A DNA stretch of 64,000 bases, taken from NCBI GenBank assembly GCA_950097015.1, contig CATNEN010000038.1, positions 22,010,001-22,074,000 on the forward strand, in the 5' to 3' direction. Origin of the DNA: Macrostomum hystrix. Taxonomy: Eukaryota > Platyhelminthes > Macrostomidae. The notes beneath the pieces were generated by a model. It saw only the letters and a list, made by a program, of their open reading frames with translations, was not told the origin of the DNA and ran no database searches. Below, one piece after another: positions 1 through 11,300 of this stretch. Numbering within the stretch: position 1 is the first letter of the stretch; every line of letters starts with the position of its first letter. Position numbers and translations under genes: made by a program.

Positions 1-216
1 ATTCCAAAACTGGATAGTAACAGTGGACACAGTAGAAGTTGCTTCAGTTAAGGACACAGTTAAAGTTTAGTTGCTTTATTTGTACAATATTTTAGCACGT
101 TATAAGCATATAATGTTTATACTCAATACTTTTATATTTTAAATAACTTTTGCTTCCACTGAGCAAAGTAGTTCGATACTTTAACTGCTGAAAACTTGGA
201 AACGCCCGAATTGACA

Positions 217-3084
217 ATGGTAAGTTTAATTATGCGTGTATTAGTGACTAAAAAAGACTGTAAAAAAATTATTGAACTGCAGGGTGGCTTCAACTTTTTC
301 TTAGCTTAGCTCATCTACATTATGTTTGCAAAAGTAAATAAAGCTTGAAATAGCCACTAGGTCCTTTGTTAAGTTTGATTAATGTAGAGTGTATCTAAAT
401 GATTATTATTTTGCATTGACCAACTTTCGACAAAACTTGGTTATTTTTCCTACGCTTTGATATAGGTCCTTGGTACAGTATATAGTGAAAACTTTGAAAG
501 TTAATACTTTATTGTCTATTTACTCTGCTAACTTTTGTTTACATAATATTTATGCTATACCTATAATATTCATTTATAAACTTTTAGAAATTTGTAACAA
601 AATGTACTTAGCATACACATTTCCAGGCAAAAGAGCACATGCTTGTCACCTGGCTTAAAACCAGGCTTAATGAGGGTCGCTTTCAACGACTAGCCTGGGT
701 GGACAGGGATGCTGGCATCTTCACAATGTCCTGGATGCATCACAATAGCAGTTCATGGCAGGCGGAGGAATTCGAGGTATTCGACAAGTTTAGTTTAAAA
801 CCTTTAAAAAACTACCTTTTAAGTTTTTTTAATTAAAAAAATCTGTACAAACCTTTCTGCCGCCAGGTGTTTTTAGATTGGGAAAAATACAGTAATAGGA
901 ACAAGGCAAATAAAAAATTCAAACCCGATAACGGAAAAAGTGCAAAATTAGGCACCTGCAGCGATTGGACAGCTTGTAAGGCTCGACTGCGTTGCGCAAT
1001 CAACAAAAGCACGTGAGATTATCGTCATTTTCGTTTCTGTGACAAATTACACGATCCTCCTCCATGCGGACGACAATGATCCCAGTATCCCATATATGAT
1101 GCCATAAACACGGGAGCAGGATGCTGATAGGAAGAGGATAATATTCACAGGAAGGGGATAATCATCCCATAATATCACGGGGTAGGGGTAAAAATCGGTT
1201 AATAAAAGCTTCTAAAATCAGCCCTAAAACATTTCAGTCGAGTGAAGATCCTCGACAAGAAGCCGAAGGATGGCCGGCGAACATTCCAGCTGCTCGACTA
1301 TCAGAGTGAGCAGTCCAACTCAATGCAGCAGCGGCAGCGCCAGAAACTGCTGCAGCAACAGCAAAAGCAGCAGCAGCAACAACAGCGGGAGAGGCTGCAG
1401 AGGCTGAGCCAGGAGCTAGCCGACGCCATCGCTTGTGGTGGCTGCTGCTCCAGTTGGAATGACACAGAGGACGGCCTGTGGTTGTCCGATCCGTCTAGTC
1501 CATATCGGCACAGCTTCCTGTTGGTGCTTCATCACATGGAGCAGCGCCTGTTTTACAGACTAGTTAATTTCCCCCGCGGAGCTATCATATTGCCGGCTGA
1601 TGATAATCTGACTGAGGATCTGGGGTATGGATTTCTACATGAAATAAGCCGACAGCTGCTATTGCGCTGCGCATCTGAAGGCTGCGTACAGCTGTTCAGT
1701 CCATGGACTGGGGGGACGCCACACCCGCCAGCAATGCAGAGTTAAGTGTCTTGCTAAAGGAGACTAAATTGTTCCAGTGGAGTTGGGGATTGAACCCCCC
1801 ACCTTGAAGTCATTAGCCCGTAGCTCTCACCACCAGGATACAACCCCTTCAACATGGTGAGAATGAGTAAAAACCTTAATATGCATGGCCGCTTCACCCA
1901 GTCCATGGACTGAACAGCTGCTGTACGCAGCCTTCTGATGCGCCGCGCAATAGCTGCGGTTGTACCAGTGGCTGTAAATATCCATATAGCTGTATTTTAA
2001 AAGTAAATAATTCACGAGTGCATATTTCATGTGCAATTATATTTTGAAAGGCCTGAGTTCCCTGATGGCTCTTTCAGCTGTCAATCGCAGCTACAGCCAA
2101 TAATCAGGAGTCAACAGCGACGCTCCACAGACTGTCAAGATGTTGAAAACGTGCCCGTGTCTGTTCCAAGCAGTCTGGCGCGGCACACCCAAGTCCTGAG
2201 TAATATTCTCAGCAACTTAAAGGGCGGCATCGAACTCTGGACTACAAACTGTGCCAACAGCGGCGACACGGTCATTATGGCCAATAGAAAGTGAGTACTT
2301 ATTTTTTGTTTCGTTTTTAGGAAGCTGTTATCACTACTTTAAGTAGCTCGTAGCAGGCTGTAGTAATACTTGACTAAGCGGAAATTCGATGCAATCAAAA
2401 GACATTTTTTCTCTCTGCGGATGCTTAAATAGAATATCTACGATATGTACAGCCGCAGAGCTATTTCGCGGCGTATCTAACTAATGGTTTCGTACAACTG
2501 TGCATAAATCAGTCCATGGACTAAGGGAACGCTACACCCTCACCCTCAATTACCTCAGCTGATGCTGGTGCGTGCATTCTTACCAGCATTCGTGCATTCT
2601 TAAGGACCCAGAGTGTTCCAGTATAGTAGTATAGGAATCGAACCCCTGACCTTTAAGTCATGAGTCCGACGCTCTAATAACTTGGCTACAAACCCTGTCG
2701 CTTAATAAATTCTAAACAGTTTTTCAGAGAGACGTCAAATATATATATTTTAGGTGTCACACGAAAGTGTTCGTCTACCAAGCAGTGAACGGAATGTACA
2801 TCAGCTCCGAGGATAACGAGCTGCGCTATAATCAGCCGGAGTCCATATTCAGCGCCAACAGCTGGCTGCAGCTCACGAGCAGCCAGCGCAGCAGTCGCCA
2901 GCGCGGACTCTTCTCGCCTACAACTGGTTCATCAGCGTCGTCATCGACATCCGTGCGGCCGCATCTGCTGCTAACTTTCGGGCAGAAGCTGCGCTCCGGG
3001 CCGCACAGGCTGGTGCTGTGGGCTGAACTGCTGCACTTGAGCACCTGGGCTAAGACCGCCACGGCTGTGTCACAATGCTCATGA
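217..3084 (+). CDS. Interferon regulatory factor (IRF) family transcription factor, six exons
   Basis: Exons inferred at 217-219 (ATG only), 627-776, 867-1012, 1238-1624, 2051-2290 and 2754-3084. All introns are GT..AG and all phases agree, giving about 418 residues. Residues about 5-100 form the IRF DNA-binding domain: the tryptophan cluster is visible (VTWLKTR, LAWVDRD, MSWMHHN, LDWEKYS, SDWTACKARLRCAINKS). A Gln-rich linker follows (about residues 129-156, from CAG/CAA runs). The rest resembles the IRF-associated domain, with LKGGIELWTT, CHTKVFVYQ, ESIFSANSWL and PHLLLTFGQKL in the expected order. IRFs are nuclear factors that bind GAAA-type elements and dimerise through the IAD, in vertebrates mainly in immune responses; the role here is unknown. 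The 1624/2051 junction is the least certain: it was chosen because it restores phase and excludes an intronic SINE. The ATG-only first coding exon is followed directly by GTAAGT. The subfamily cannot be assigned. Confidence 0.88.
220..626 (+). other. IRF intron 1
   Basis: A 407-bp AT-rich intron running from GTAAGT to TTCCAG. It separates the start codon from the DNA-binding domain. No repeat or element is visible in it. A short open frame at 470-658 is chance coding that overlaps the acceptor. Confidence 0.6.
1650..1962. mobile_element. Compound tRNA-derived SINE, two tails in inverted orientation
   Basis: Lies in IRF intron 4. On the minus strand it carries a tRNA-like head at about 1776-1850 with a B-box-like GGTTCAATCCC. 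The SINE tail motif (rev-comp of GTCCATGGACTG..TACGCAGCC) is at about 1668-1712. The same tail recurs on the plus strand at about 1900-1950, so the element is bounded by inverted tails with matching GCGCAATAGC sequence outside them. This looks like two insertions in opposite orientation, or a rearranged copy. Confidence 0.65.
2508..2700 (-). mobile_element. tRNA-derived SINE, minus orientation
   Basis: Lies in IRF intron 5. The left end carries AGTCCATGGACT, the family tail, followed by ACCCTCAATTACCTCAGCTG. The right end reads on the minus strand as a tRNA-like head, with GTAGCCAAG (A-box region) and a B box GGGGTTCGATTCC. It shares body and tail with the copies at 10052, 32037 and 49441. 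Confidence 0.75.
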
Positions 3085-3127
3085 TCATCTGCTTATTTGT
3101 GAATGAACATAACCAGGGGGAAAGGGG

Positions 3128-3352
3128 GCTGTGCCCCCTCAATAGCGCACCCAAAATCCTAAATCCTCCGCCCCAAATCTAAGATGGCGCCCTCCTCCCC
3201 AAATCCCAGATTGCTACCTCCTCCCCAAATCCCAGATGGCTTTTTCCACCCCAAATCCCAAATGGCGCTTTCCGCCCCAAATCCAAGATGGCGCCCTCTG
3301 CCCCAAATCCAATGCGGCGCCCTCCGCCCCAAATCCCAGATGGCGTCTAAGA
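3128..3352. repeat. Minisatellite of about 25 bp in the IRF 3' flank or UTR
   Basis: About eight imperfect units built on CCCCAAATCCCAGATGGCG. The array starts 45 bp after the IRF stop codon and could be transcribed as 3' UTR. It is preceded by a short GGGGG..CCCCC palindromic stretch. Confidence 0.8.
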
Positions 3353-3683
3353 ATGAAAATCCAAATTGAAATACTTAAAAAATGACAAAAAATCTAATTC
3401 GTTGTAGACAAACAATGTAAATCTTAATGGCAGCCATTGCTTCCCATAAACTATGTTGCATACTCCCGTGCTTATACACAAACCGTTTATTATAAGTCCA
3501 GTTTAACGTCAAATTTTTATGCTTAAATAACATTTTAATTTCATTACTTAGCCATACACAGATAAGACTCTCTGTTTCAGATGCAACTTCGTCATGTTTA
3601 CACAATTTGCTGCTCAAACTATCTAACTAGGGAACTTGTACAAGTGTATTTGCACATCCTTTTTTCAAGAATATGTTTACCAG

Positions 3684-3689
3684 AATAAA
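3684..3689 (+). terminator. Candidate polyadenylation signal of the IRF gene
   Basis: AATAAA in AT-rich sequence 600 bp after the stop codon. It is a plausible canonical hexamer downstream of the gene, but the real cleavage site cannot be seen. Confidence 0.35.
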
Positions 3690-5841
3690 TAACTACTGAT
3701 TATGTAGTGTTACTTTCTTGTGTATACCGTGTTACAAACCCACATATATATATAATTTTTATAATTATAATTATAATATATAAATCGCCATGTTTGAAGT
3801 ATTTTGGTGCTTACGAAACACAATTGACAGCCAAGTAGCCAGAAAGTTTTACTAGCTTTAACGTTTTAAGAGGAAAAACGTTTGCAAAAATGGTTTAACC
3901 CAGAAAACACATAAAATGGTTTTATGCAGAAAACACTTGTTGTACGTATTTAAGTCCAAGAAATCCTACATAATGGTTGTAGTGCATAATATGTATTAAC
4001 TTAAGGACTACAAAAAGTAACTTATCTGACGGACAAGCAATTTAAATTGGTATTTTTTATCGGAACTCTATAGCACTATACCATGGGACTTAAGGCGCGT
4101 TTAATATTTGAAGTTAAAGAGCGTGTAATAAATATATGCACAGAAAATGTTTAATAAAAAAAAAACTTTTAATCAAATAAATATTTCTGTCTTACCATTA
4201 GTAACAAATAAGAAAAAAACTTTTGTTTAAGCTAAGTTGACTTTTTGTTATTATAATGCTCAAGTTTTAAACAATCGTAAATTTTTAATTTTAAAAACAA
4301 ACAAATAAAAAAATCGTGGAAAACTTTCTGATATTTGTTTTCATAATATTTGTGCGTTATTACGCTTACACAATTCTTTTATGGTAAGTTATGCATACGA
4401 TAGCCCTAGTGTAATGCGAGAATTCGCCTCATTCATGTTAGTATGAGTAAGATATTAAGTTATATAACTTAAAAAGTTAAGTTAAGTTAAGTTAAGTTAT
4501 CCTAATAACTTAAAATATTAAGGTAAATACATAAATAATAAAAACTTGGCGAGTTACCTAGTGGGTAAACAATCAAGCTTGGAATTGCATCGTGGTAGTG
4601 TGTCTATTCGAGTTAGTCAAATTTACTTAAATATAAAATGTCTAGGACAGGGGCAGCTGAGGCGAATGCATACATTTCATTAACAGAACCTGGTGCATGT
4701 AATTTCTATAAAAATGACTGCTTCTGGTTAGTTAAATATATGCAAATTATTATAGACAAAAATATAATCTCAGTTATTCATAAGGGCCTTGCGAGATAAC
4801 AATGATTATAGTTTCTTTGCTAAGCTTTGCTTAAGCTTAAGTAGCTTGAATCTTGATATTTTTATTTTATTTTAAAACTTTTTCATTTGTAAGAACAACA
4901 TCTAGTACTAACAAAGCAATGTCGATGAAATGAAAAAGTCTAAGTTGACTTTAAGAATTAGAATGGGCTTTCAATTTCTAGCTTTTTCATGTAGTATTTT
5001 AATGACTTATGTCCTATTATATCATGTTTTTGGCTTACATAAAATATTAGCTGTTTCAATGTACACCTAGTTTATAAAGTCTAGTTTAGTTTATGAAATA
5101 TTTTTGATCTTAGACAATACATCATCAATTTTTGTCATCCTACATGTTTTTCATCAACTTTTCAGATTTAGCACTTTTTCATCTAGCCAATTGACAAATC
5201 TTGAAGTTAATGTTAGGTCAGTTTGTCATTTATCAATAGAAAGGACAGTGTTGACTTGATTTATAGTTGCCCATGTGTACAGTATACAAAAAACTGAAGG
5301 CAAACTGTAAGTGTGAGAACACTATGTGTGTGCCTGCAGTTCCTGGTGATTAAAAATGTTTATATTCAATAATTAAAATTATTATAACTCTAATTCCTAC
5401 CCTAAAAATAAATGTGATTGTTATAACACCATATAGATAGTTTGTAAACTTGTAGACAGACTACAAAAATCAAAGTAATGAAGTAATTATCAAAGAAAGC
5501 TACTAGGCTAGGCTTACTGATTTTTGAGGTGTTCAATTTCACAATTGAATTTCAAATTTTAATTTTTGTACAATGTATTAAAGCAGTAAAGACAAAGTGT
5601 TTGCAAGTCTTGGTATATAGTCTTGGTTTGCAAAGTGTCCAATAACCATATTTTAATTTTTAAGAAAGTGCTTAACTCTAGAGTACCTATACAGATTATA
5701 AGTAATTATCTTATAATCTTTCCATTATCTTGGGATCAATAAGTTATTTTTAATGCCCTATGTAAATATTTTTTATTTAAGCATGCTTCCAAGCAAGTAT
5801 CTCTCAGTTAAGCTGATAGCTAAATTATTGTTAATAACATA
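3690..5841. other. AT-rich intergenic DNA without a recognisable gene
   Basis: No coding exon with family resemblance on either strand. It contains a short TTAAG-type microsatellite at about 4475-4500 and A/T-rich runs. Nothing else was identified. Confidence 0.6.
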
Positions 5842-6449
5842 TCTATATATATAAAAGTGAAAACTCTGTCTGTCTGTGTGTGTGCAACCTTTTGTCTTTA
5901 TAGACGCCGAAACCGCTCAACCAAATCGCACCAAACTTTGCACATACCTAAAACCACCTACGCTGAGTGCAATAGGCTACTCAAATTCCCGAAAAATCAT
6001 TTCCTTCCTGCTCAAAAGTGCAAAAAACTGCTCAAAAATCGTCAAAAAATCACTCAATTCGACATATCGTCGCCCCACTTTGTCAGATTTTCTCCAAATT
6101 TGATCCACTTACACTTTACATGTTTTCCAACAATGCTGTCAATTTTGAACATCTCTACTCAATCCAGAGCAAAGCTGCATCATCTCAAAGTGAGTCACTT
6201 TTTGTTTTCCGAGGACAGCCACCCCAACTCCCCTCCGCCACTCTGCGGGCCAAATTTTTTTACAGCCACCCCCCTCCCTTCCCCGGGCGCCGAAGCCCCA
6301 GACTGTACATTGTATTTCAAGCCGTGAATGTACACAGCCCAAACCCCTAGACTGTCTACTGGCCCCCAAGCAGCACTGAGACTGAGTGCGGTGAGTGCGG
6401 TGGCGTCCCAGTGCGCAGGGCTTTTTTGTAGCTAAAGTGAAAACTCTGT

Positions 6450-6630
6450 CTTTAGGCTCAAGGCTCAGGGACAGTCGCTGAAGGTGGCTGGCATCAACCT
6501 GGAGACTCCTTGCTTCTCGCATGGGCAGCTTTATGTCGCCTGCTCCCGTGTTGGAACTCCAGCTGGCCTATTCATTTTCGCACCAAGGGGAAGAATGAAG
6601 AATGTGGTGTATCCCCAGGCCTTGAGGTGA
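6450..6630 (+). pseudogene. Helitron Pif1-like helicase, C-terminal fragment
   Basis: Starting with AGGCTCAAGGCTCAGGGACA, the plus strand reads RLKAQGQSLKVAGINLETPC, then FSHGQLYVACSRVGTP and a tail ending in KNVVYPQALR before a stop codon. This is the final Pif1 helicase block (QGQSL..V.CSRV) found at the C terminus of Helitron transposases. Only about 60 residues survive, with no upstream Walker motifs or Rep/HUH domain, so it is a relic. Confidence 0.8.
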
Positions 6631-6782
6631 CTCGCAAGCAATTAATAGAAAAGTAGTCACGAATTGACCTTGACCTGTCTAACTCTGAACTCTGAAACAG
6701 TTTAATTTTGTTTCTTTGACATTGTTATTGTTATGCCATGGCTATTTTCCTTATGTATACGCGTGTACATGCATACTGTATA

Positions 6783-7057
6783 CAGAGGCAGATTTAGGGG
6801 GGGGGGCGGGGGGGCAGTCGCCCCCCTAAATTTTAATCATGGGAATAAGATGCCCCCACCAGGGGCGCCAGTCGCAGCACTGGCGCCCCTTTTCGGCCGC
6901 TGGCGCCCCTTTTTCAGCCGCTGGCTCCCGTTTTTCAGCCACTGGCGCCCTTTCTTGGCTCCTGGCACCCTTTTTCGGCCGCTGGCACCCCCTCTGTGAT
7001 TCTCATGGCGCTCCCCTGACAGACCGCCCCAAAACAAAATTCCTGGATCTGCCACTG
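6783..7057. mobile_element. hAT-like non-autonomous TIR element with 8-bp target duplication
   Basis: A 275-bp element nested in the Helitron. Left end CAGAGGCAGATTTAGGGGGG; right end reverse-complements to CAGTGGCAGATCCAGG. It is flanked on both sides by ACTGTATA (6775-6782 and 7058-7065), an exact 8-bp duplication as made by hAT transposases. The interior is G/C-rich with several copies of a CGCTGGCGCCC-type repeat and codes for nothing. The TIR sequence and 8-bp duplication point to hAT; the transposase family is inferred. Confidence 0.82.
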
Positions 7058-7294
7058 ACTGTATAGAGGAGTGGCTAAGAGACATGTTTCTAAAGAAGTA
7101 ATCAAGAGGGGGCTGTTTGGACAAACTTTTCACTTATTTTTTACTTAAAACCCCCTTAAACAAACTCTTCACTTTTCATTCATGCAGTAAATAAATAAAT
7201 GGTGACCTTCACTATAAAGTTAATACAGAGACGTGAATTGCTTACTGCTTTGCTTTAAATTTCTGCCCCAAAAACAACGGGCAAAAAAAGCTAG

Positions 7295-8399
7295 TATTAT
7301 AATATTTTTGACTAGTTGAGTATTTTGACAATTGTATACATGCTATATTAGTATTTCCTTAGCTCTTTTAACATCTCTCTCTCTGTCTTAATATAATAGT
7401 CATAATGTTTTCAAAAAAAATTAATTCAAGTATGTATTGAACATACTTTTGAAGAATTTGAATTACTAAAAATTGTTATATTTCATTTCTTTACTTTACT
7501 TTAATTAATTATTAAACCCCCCTCAGTGTATTTTAACAAATTTGCAGATTGAAACTATTTAGTTTATGCGCAATAAAATGGTGCAATTAAAGCAAATATT
7601 TGCATAGTAAAGCTATTTTGTTAGAGCTATTCTAAGAAACCTACAACTATAGACCCCACTGTCAAGGTACCTTTTTGTATATAACAAAAGCTTTTAAATC
7701 TTACTTTTACATAATTAAATTAAAATAAGTGTTAATTTTGATGTACCCCACAAGTAATAGATTTTTATTGGAAACTAAAATTTTAATGCTATTTCCCATG
7801 TAAATTCTTAATTAGGTAGTTTTCTACTTGAATATTCCAGTTTATTCTAATGCCACTGTTTAGTTTTTGAGAGCTAGATAATTTGTCGCATGACATCATT
7901 TGTGTGCATTTTTTGTTTTACTTGTTTTAAGTGAAACAACATTTAGAGCAGTAAGTTTTACAATATCCTGTTGCCTTCGGCAAAAAATGAGATAAGCAAA
8001 ATTAATTATTTAAAAATTAGTTGATTTAATTTTTAGGTTAACATACTGTATCTTTTAAAGTACTGATACATGAATATTTAGAGTGATGAAATTGTTCTTA
8101 ATATTGTAATATTGTAACCAAATTAAAAAGTTTGAGATGAAATCAAATGAGTCAAAGCCATTGGATTATATATACTAAACTCTAAGGATTCAATTAAAAA
8201 AATCTTCACAACAGTTAATTTGTATTTTAAATCTTTTCCTAATTATGCTTGCATACTATAACAAATATATACATAAGTCTTTAGTCTAAACAGAAGTATA
8301 CTTAAATTATTAGCAATTTTTTGTTTAATATTTCGTTGTATTTAGGAATTACATTTTTACTCTGTCTACTAATAGTAGCATAAAAAATTCACATTTCAG
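7295..8399. other. 5' flank or first intron of the STAG gene
   Basis: AT-rich sequence without recognisable coding exon. It ends in a good acceptor (TTCACATTTCAG) at 8399, so an upstream exon, probably non-coding or encoding only the N terminus, should lie in or before this stretch. It was not identified. Confidence 0.5.
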
Positions 8400-11300
8400 G
8401 TTGAGCTAAGCCAACCGTCCGGTCCAACGCTGGCTGCCACCACCAACACCGCCGGCGTTGTTCTCGGCGTTGTCGGCGGCGACGGTCCGCCTGGCGGAGC
8501 TAAGCGCGCCAGGCGCGGCCCGAGACCGCACGAAATGGAGGACGAAGATAGTTCCCTATTTGCCATTGTTAAACAGGGTCGAGGAGCTCTGCAACAGATC
8601 GCTGACGAATGGATTCAACAGTACAAGCAGGATAGGGATGCCGCCCTAGTCCGCTTATTGCAATTCTTCATTAGTAGTAGCGGTTGCAAGGGGCGCATCA
8701 CCATGGAGATGTACCTGAACGATAGCTACACGGAGATTATACGCAAGATGACGGAGCAATTTGATGAAGATAGCGGCGAATATCCTTTAATCATGACTGG
8801 ACCAGTGTGGCGTAAATTTCGTTCCAGCTTTGTAGATTTTATCACCATCCTGATTCGCCAGTGCCAGTACAGCGTTATCTACGATCAGTTCATGACGGAC
8901 ACTGTCATCTCGTTGCTAACTGGCTTAACCGATTCTCAGGTGCGAGCATTTCGTCACACTAGCACTCTGGCCGCTGTGAAACTAGTTACAGCCCTAGTTG
9001 AAGTGTCGCTCAGTGTGTCTATTAATCTAGATAATACCCAGCGTCAGTACGATGCCGAACGATTGAAAGCGCAGAATCGTCGAGCTCACGACAGGCTGGA
9101 CGGCTTATTGAAGAATAGACAGAAATTGCAAGAGAATCTAGAAGAGATCAAGACTATGATCACCTACCTGTTCAAGGGAGTGTTCATTCATCGCTATCGC
9201 GACGCTCAAGCGGAAATTCGCACCATCTGCATCCAAGAGATTGGCCAATGGATGAAGAAGATGCCGAATGTCTTCTTAGAAGATTCTTATTTAAAGTACG
9301 TCGGCTGGACATTGTACGATCGCGTAGCCGAGGTCCGCCTAACCTGTCTGAAATCGCTCCAGCCGCTGTACGAAGATCCTAACGCTGTTAGCAAGTTGGA
9401 ATTGTTTAGCAGCAGATTTAAGTCCCGCATCCTAGACATGACTCTAGACAAAGATAGCGAAGTAGCCGTCGAAGCTGTTCGCTGTGTCACCTGTATGCTG
9501 CGCAATCTAGATAGAATCTTAGACGACAAAGACGCCGAGAATATTTACGAACTGGTGTACTCCAGCCATCGGCCATTGGCTGTTGCCGCTGCCGAATTTC
9601 TCAATTTGAAACTGTTCCAACTAGACGAGCACGCGCCCCAGTTGCGCACTAAGAAGGGCAAGAAACGCAGCCAAAACACTGTCCTGCTGCGCGATCTAGT
9701 CCAATTCTTTATCGAGTCCGAATTAAATGAGCACGCCGCTTATTTAGTTGACAGCTTCTTTGACATCAACGACATGCTGCGCGACTGGGAGGCCATGATT
9801 GATCTGCTTCTAGAGGAGCCTGGCCGCGGCGAGGAGCCGCTTGGTGACCTTCAGGAGTCCTCTCTAATTGAAATCCTCGCCTGCTGCGCGCGTCAGGCCG
9901 CCACAGGCGAAAGTCCGGTCGGGCGTCAGGCTGGCAGGAAACAGATGACTAATCGAGAGATGCGACAGGTAAGTCTGGGAGATAAACTTGGAAGTAAACA
10001 ACAAGGGTAAACGGCACACACTAATTTTCTAAGTGAATTTTTTCGTATGAAGAGGTTGTTGCCTTGTGGTTAGGGTGTCAGACTCACGAATTCAAGGTCA
10101 GGGGTTCGAGTCCCGACTCTACTGGAACAATTTGTTAGCTTTAGCTTAGCTTAGCACCCAGTAATTGAGGGTAGGTGTGGCGTCCCCCCAGTCTATGGAC
10201 TTAACAGCCGTACGCAGCCTTCAAATGCGCCTCTTATAATTATTATTTCTATTTAAATAAAACAGGTGCAAGAGGACAAGCAGAAGCTCACTGAGCACCT
10301 CATTCCAACGCTGGCCCAACTGATCCTAAAATATGGCGAAGACACTGGCAAGATGCTCAACCTATTGTCTCTAGTGCAGTACATGGATCTCGATATGTTT
10401 GTCAGCACTCGCCAGGAAAAGCATCTGGATCTGCTGCTAAAGTACATGCAAGAGTCCATCGTTAAGCACACCGAAACCGAAGTCCTGCTAGCGTTTGCTC
10501 GAGTATTCGAATCTGTAACCCAAGAGGACTTGCAAATTGGCAGCAAATGCTTGGCCGTTCTCAACACTCTCATTGACAGACTAGTGGAGTCCTATAAGCA
10601 GGCCTATTTGAATTATTTTCAAGAGGAACGACCAGACGAAGACGACAAGTACGCGCTACTGTCGGCATTGAAGAGAATATTTGCTTTCTACTCTTATCAC
10701 GATCTGACTTCGTGGGATCTGTGGATCAGTCTGCTAACAATTTTCCGTTCGGCTCAGGAGCGGCCGTTCTATTACGAAGAGGTGGTTGCTAGGGGCATCG
10801 GTTGCGCAAATTTTGCCCTGTACTGGCAGCAGTATCGCCAGATGAAGGAAGGCCGGCCGGACAAGAATGAACAGAAAGATTTAAAGAAATGCGTGGAACA
10901 ATTCTTCCAGGTGAGACGGGGTAAAATCAATGATGGAAGGACAGTTGATGTTTGGGACTGACTGAATGACAGGTGGTTTTAATTTATCGGGAATTGTGGT
11001 AGGATTATCGAAAACAGTAGTGGGATTATCGGAAATGGTTGTAGGATTATCAATAATCATAATAGGATTATCAACAATCATAATAGGATTATCAACAATC
11101 ATAATAGGATTATCAACAATCATAATAGGATTATCAATATATTTAATAGGATTATCGATAATCATAATAGGATTATCAACAATCATAATAGGATTATCAA
11201 CAATCGTAATAGGATTATCAATAATTATAATAGGATTATCAACAATCATAATGGGATTATCAATAATTATAATAGGATTATCAACAATCATAATAGGATT

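Larger units (their letters stand above)
5842..7294 (+). mobile_element. Degraded Helitron with 5' TC and 3' hairpin-CTAG termini
   Basis: The left end reads A|TCTATATATATAAAAGTGA followed by the CTGTCTGTCTG motif typical of Helitron 5' ends. The right end has a short stem (TGCCC..GGGCA) followed by AAAAAAAGCTAG|T, matching the hairpin plus CTRR terminus and A/T insertion. Inside, 6450-6630 encodes the C-terminal piece of the Helitron Pif1-type helicase. No Rep domain remains, so this is a short non-autonomous or internally deleted copy. A second copy of AAAGTGAAAACTCTGTCT at 6435 suggests internal rearrangement. Confidence 0.7.

Noticed and set aside
1625-1745. Extension of the IRF exon 4 frame to the stop at 1743
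   Set aside because: From about 1668 the frame reads through a minus-strand SINE tail. Ending the exon at 1624 restores phase with 2051 and continues the family-like sequence, although an alternative transcript using it is not excluded.
6139-6522. 127-aa minus-strand ORF in the Helitron
   Set aside because: No family resemblance, low-complexity Arg/Gly content, and opposite to the helicase relic.
8458-8649. 63-aa frame overlapping the STAG start
   Set aside because: It is in a different frame from the STAG coding sequence, which is open from the 8399 acceptor and carries the family match.
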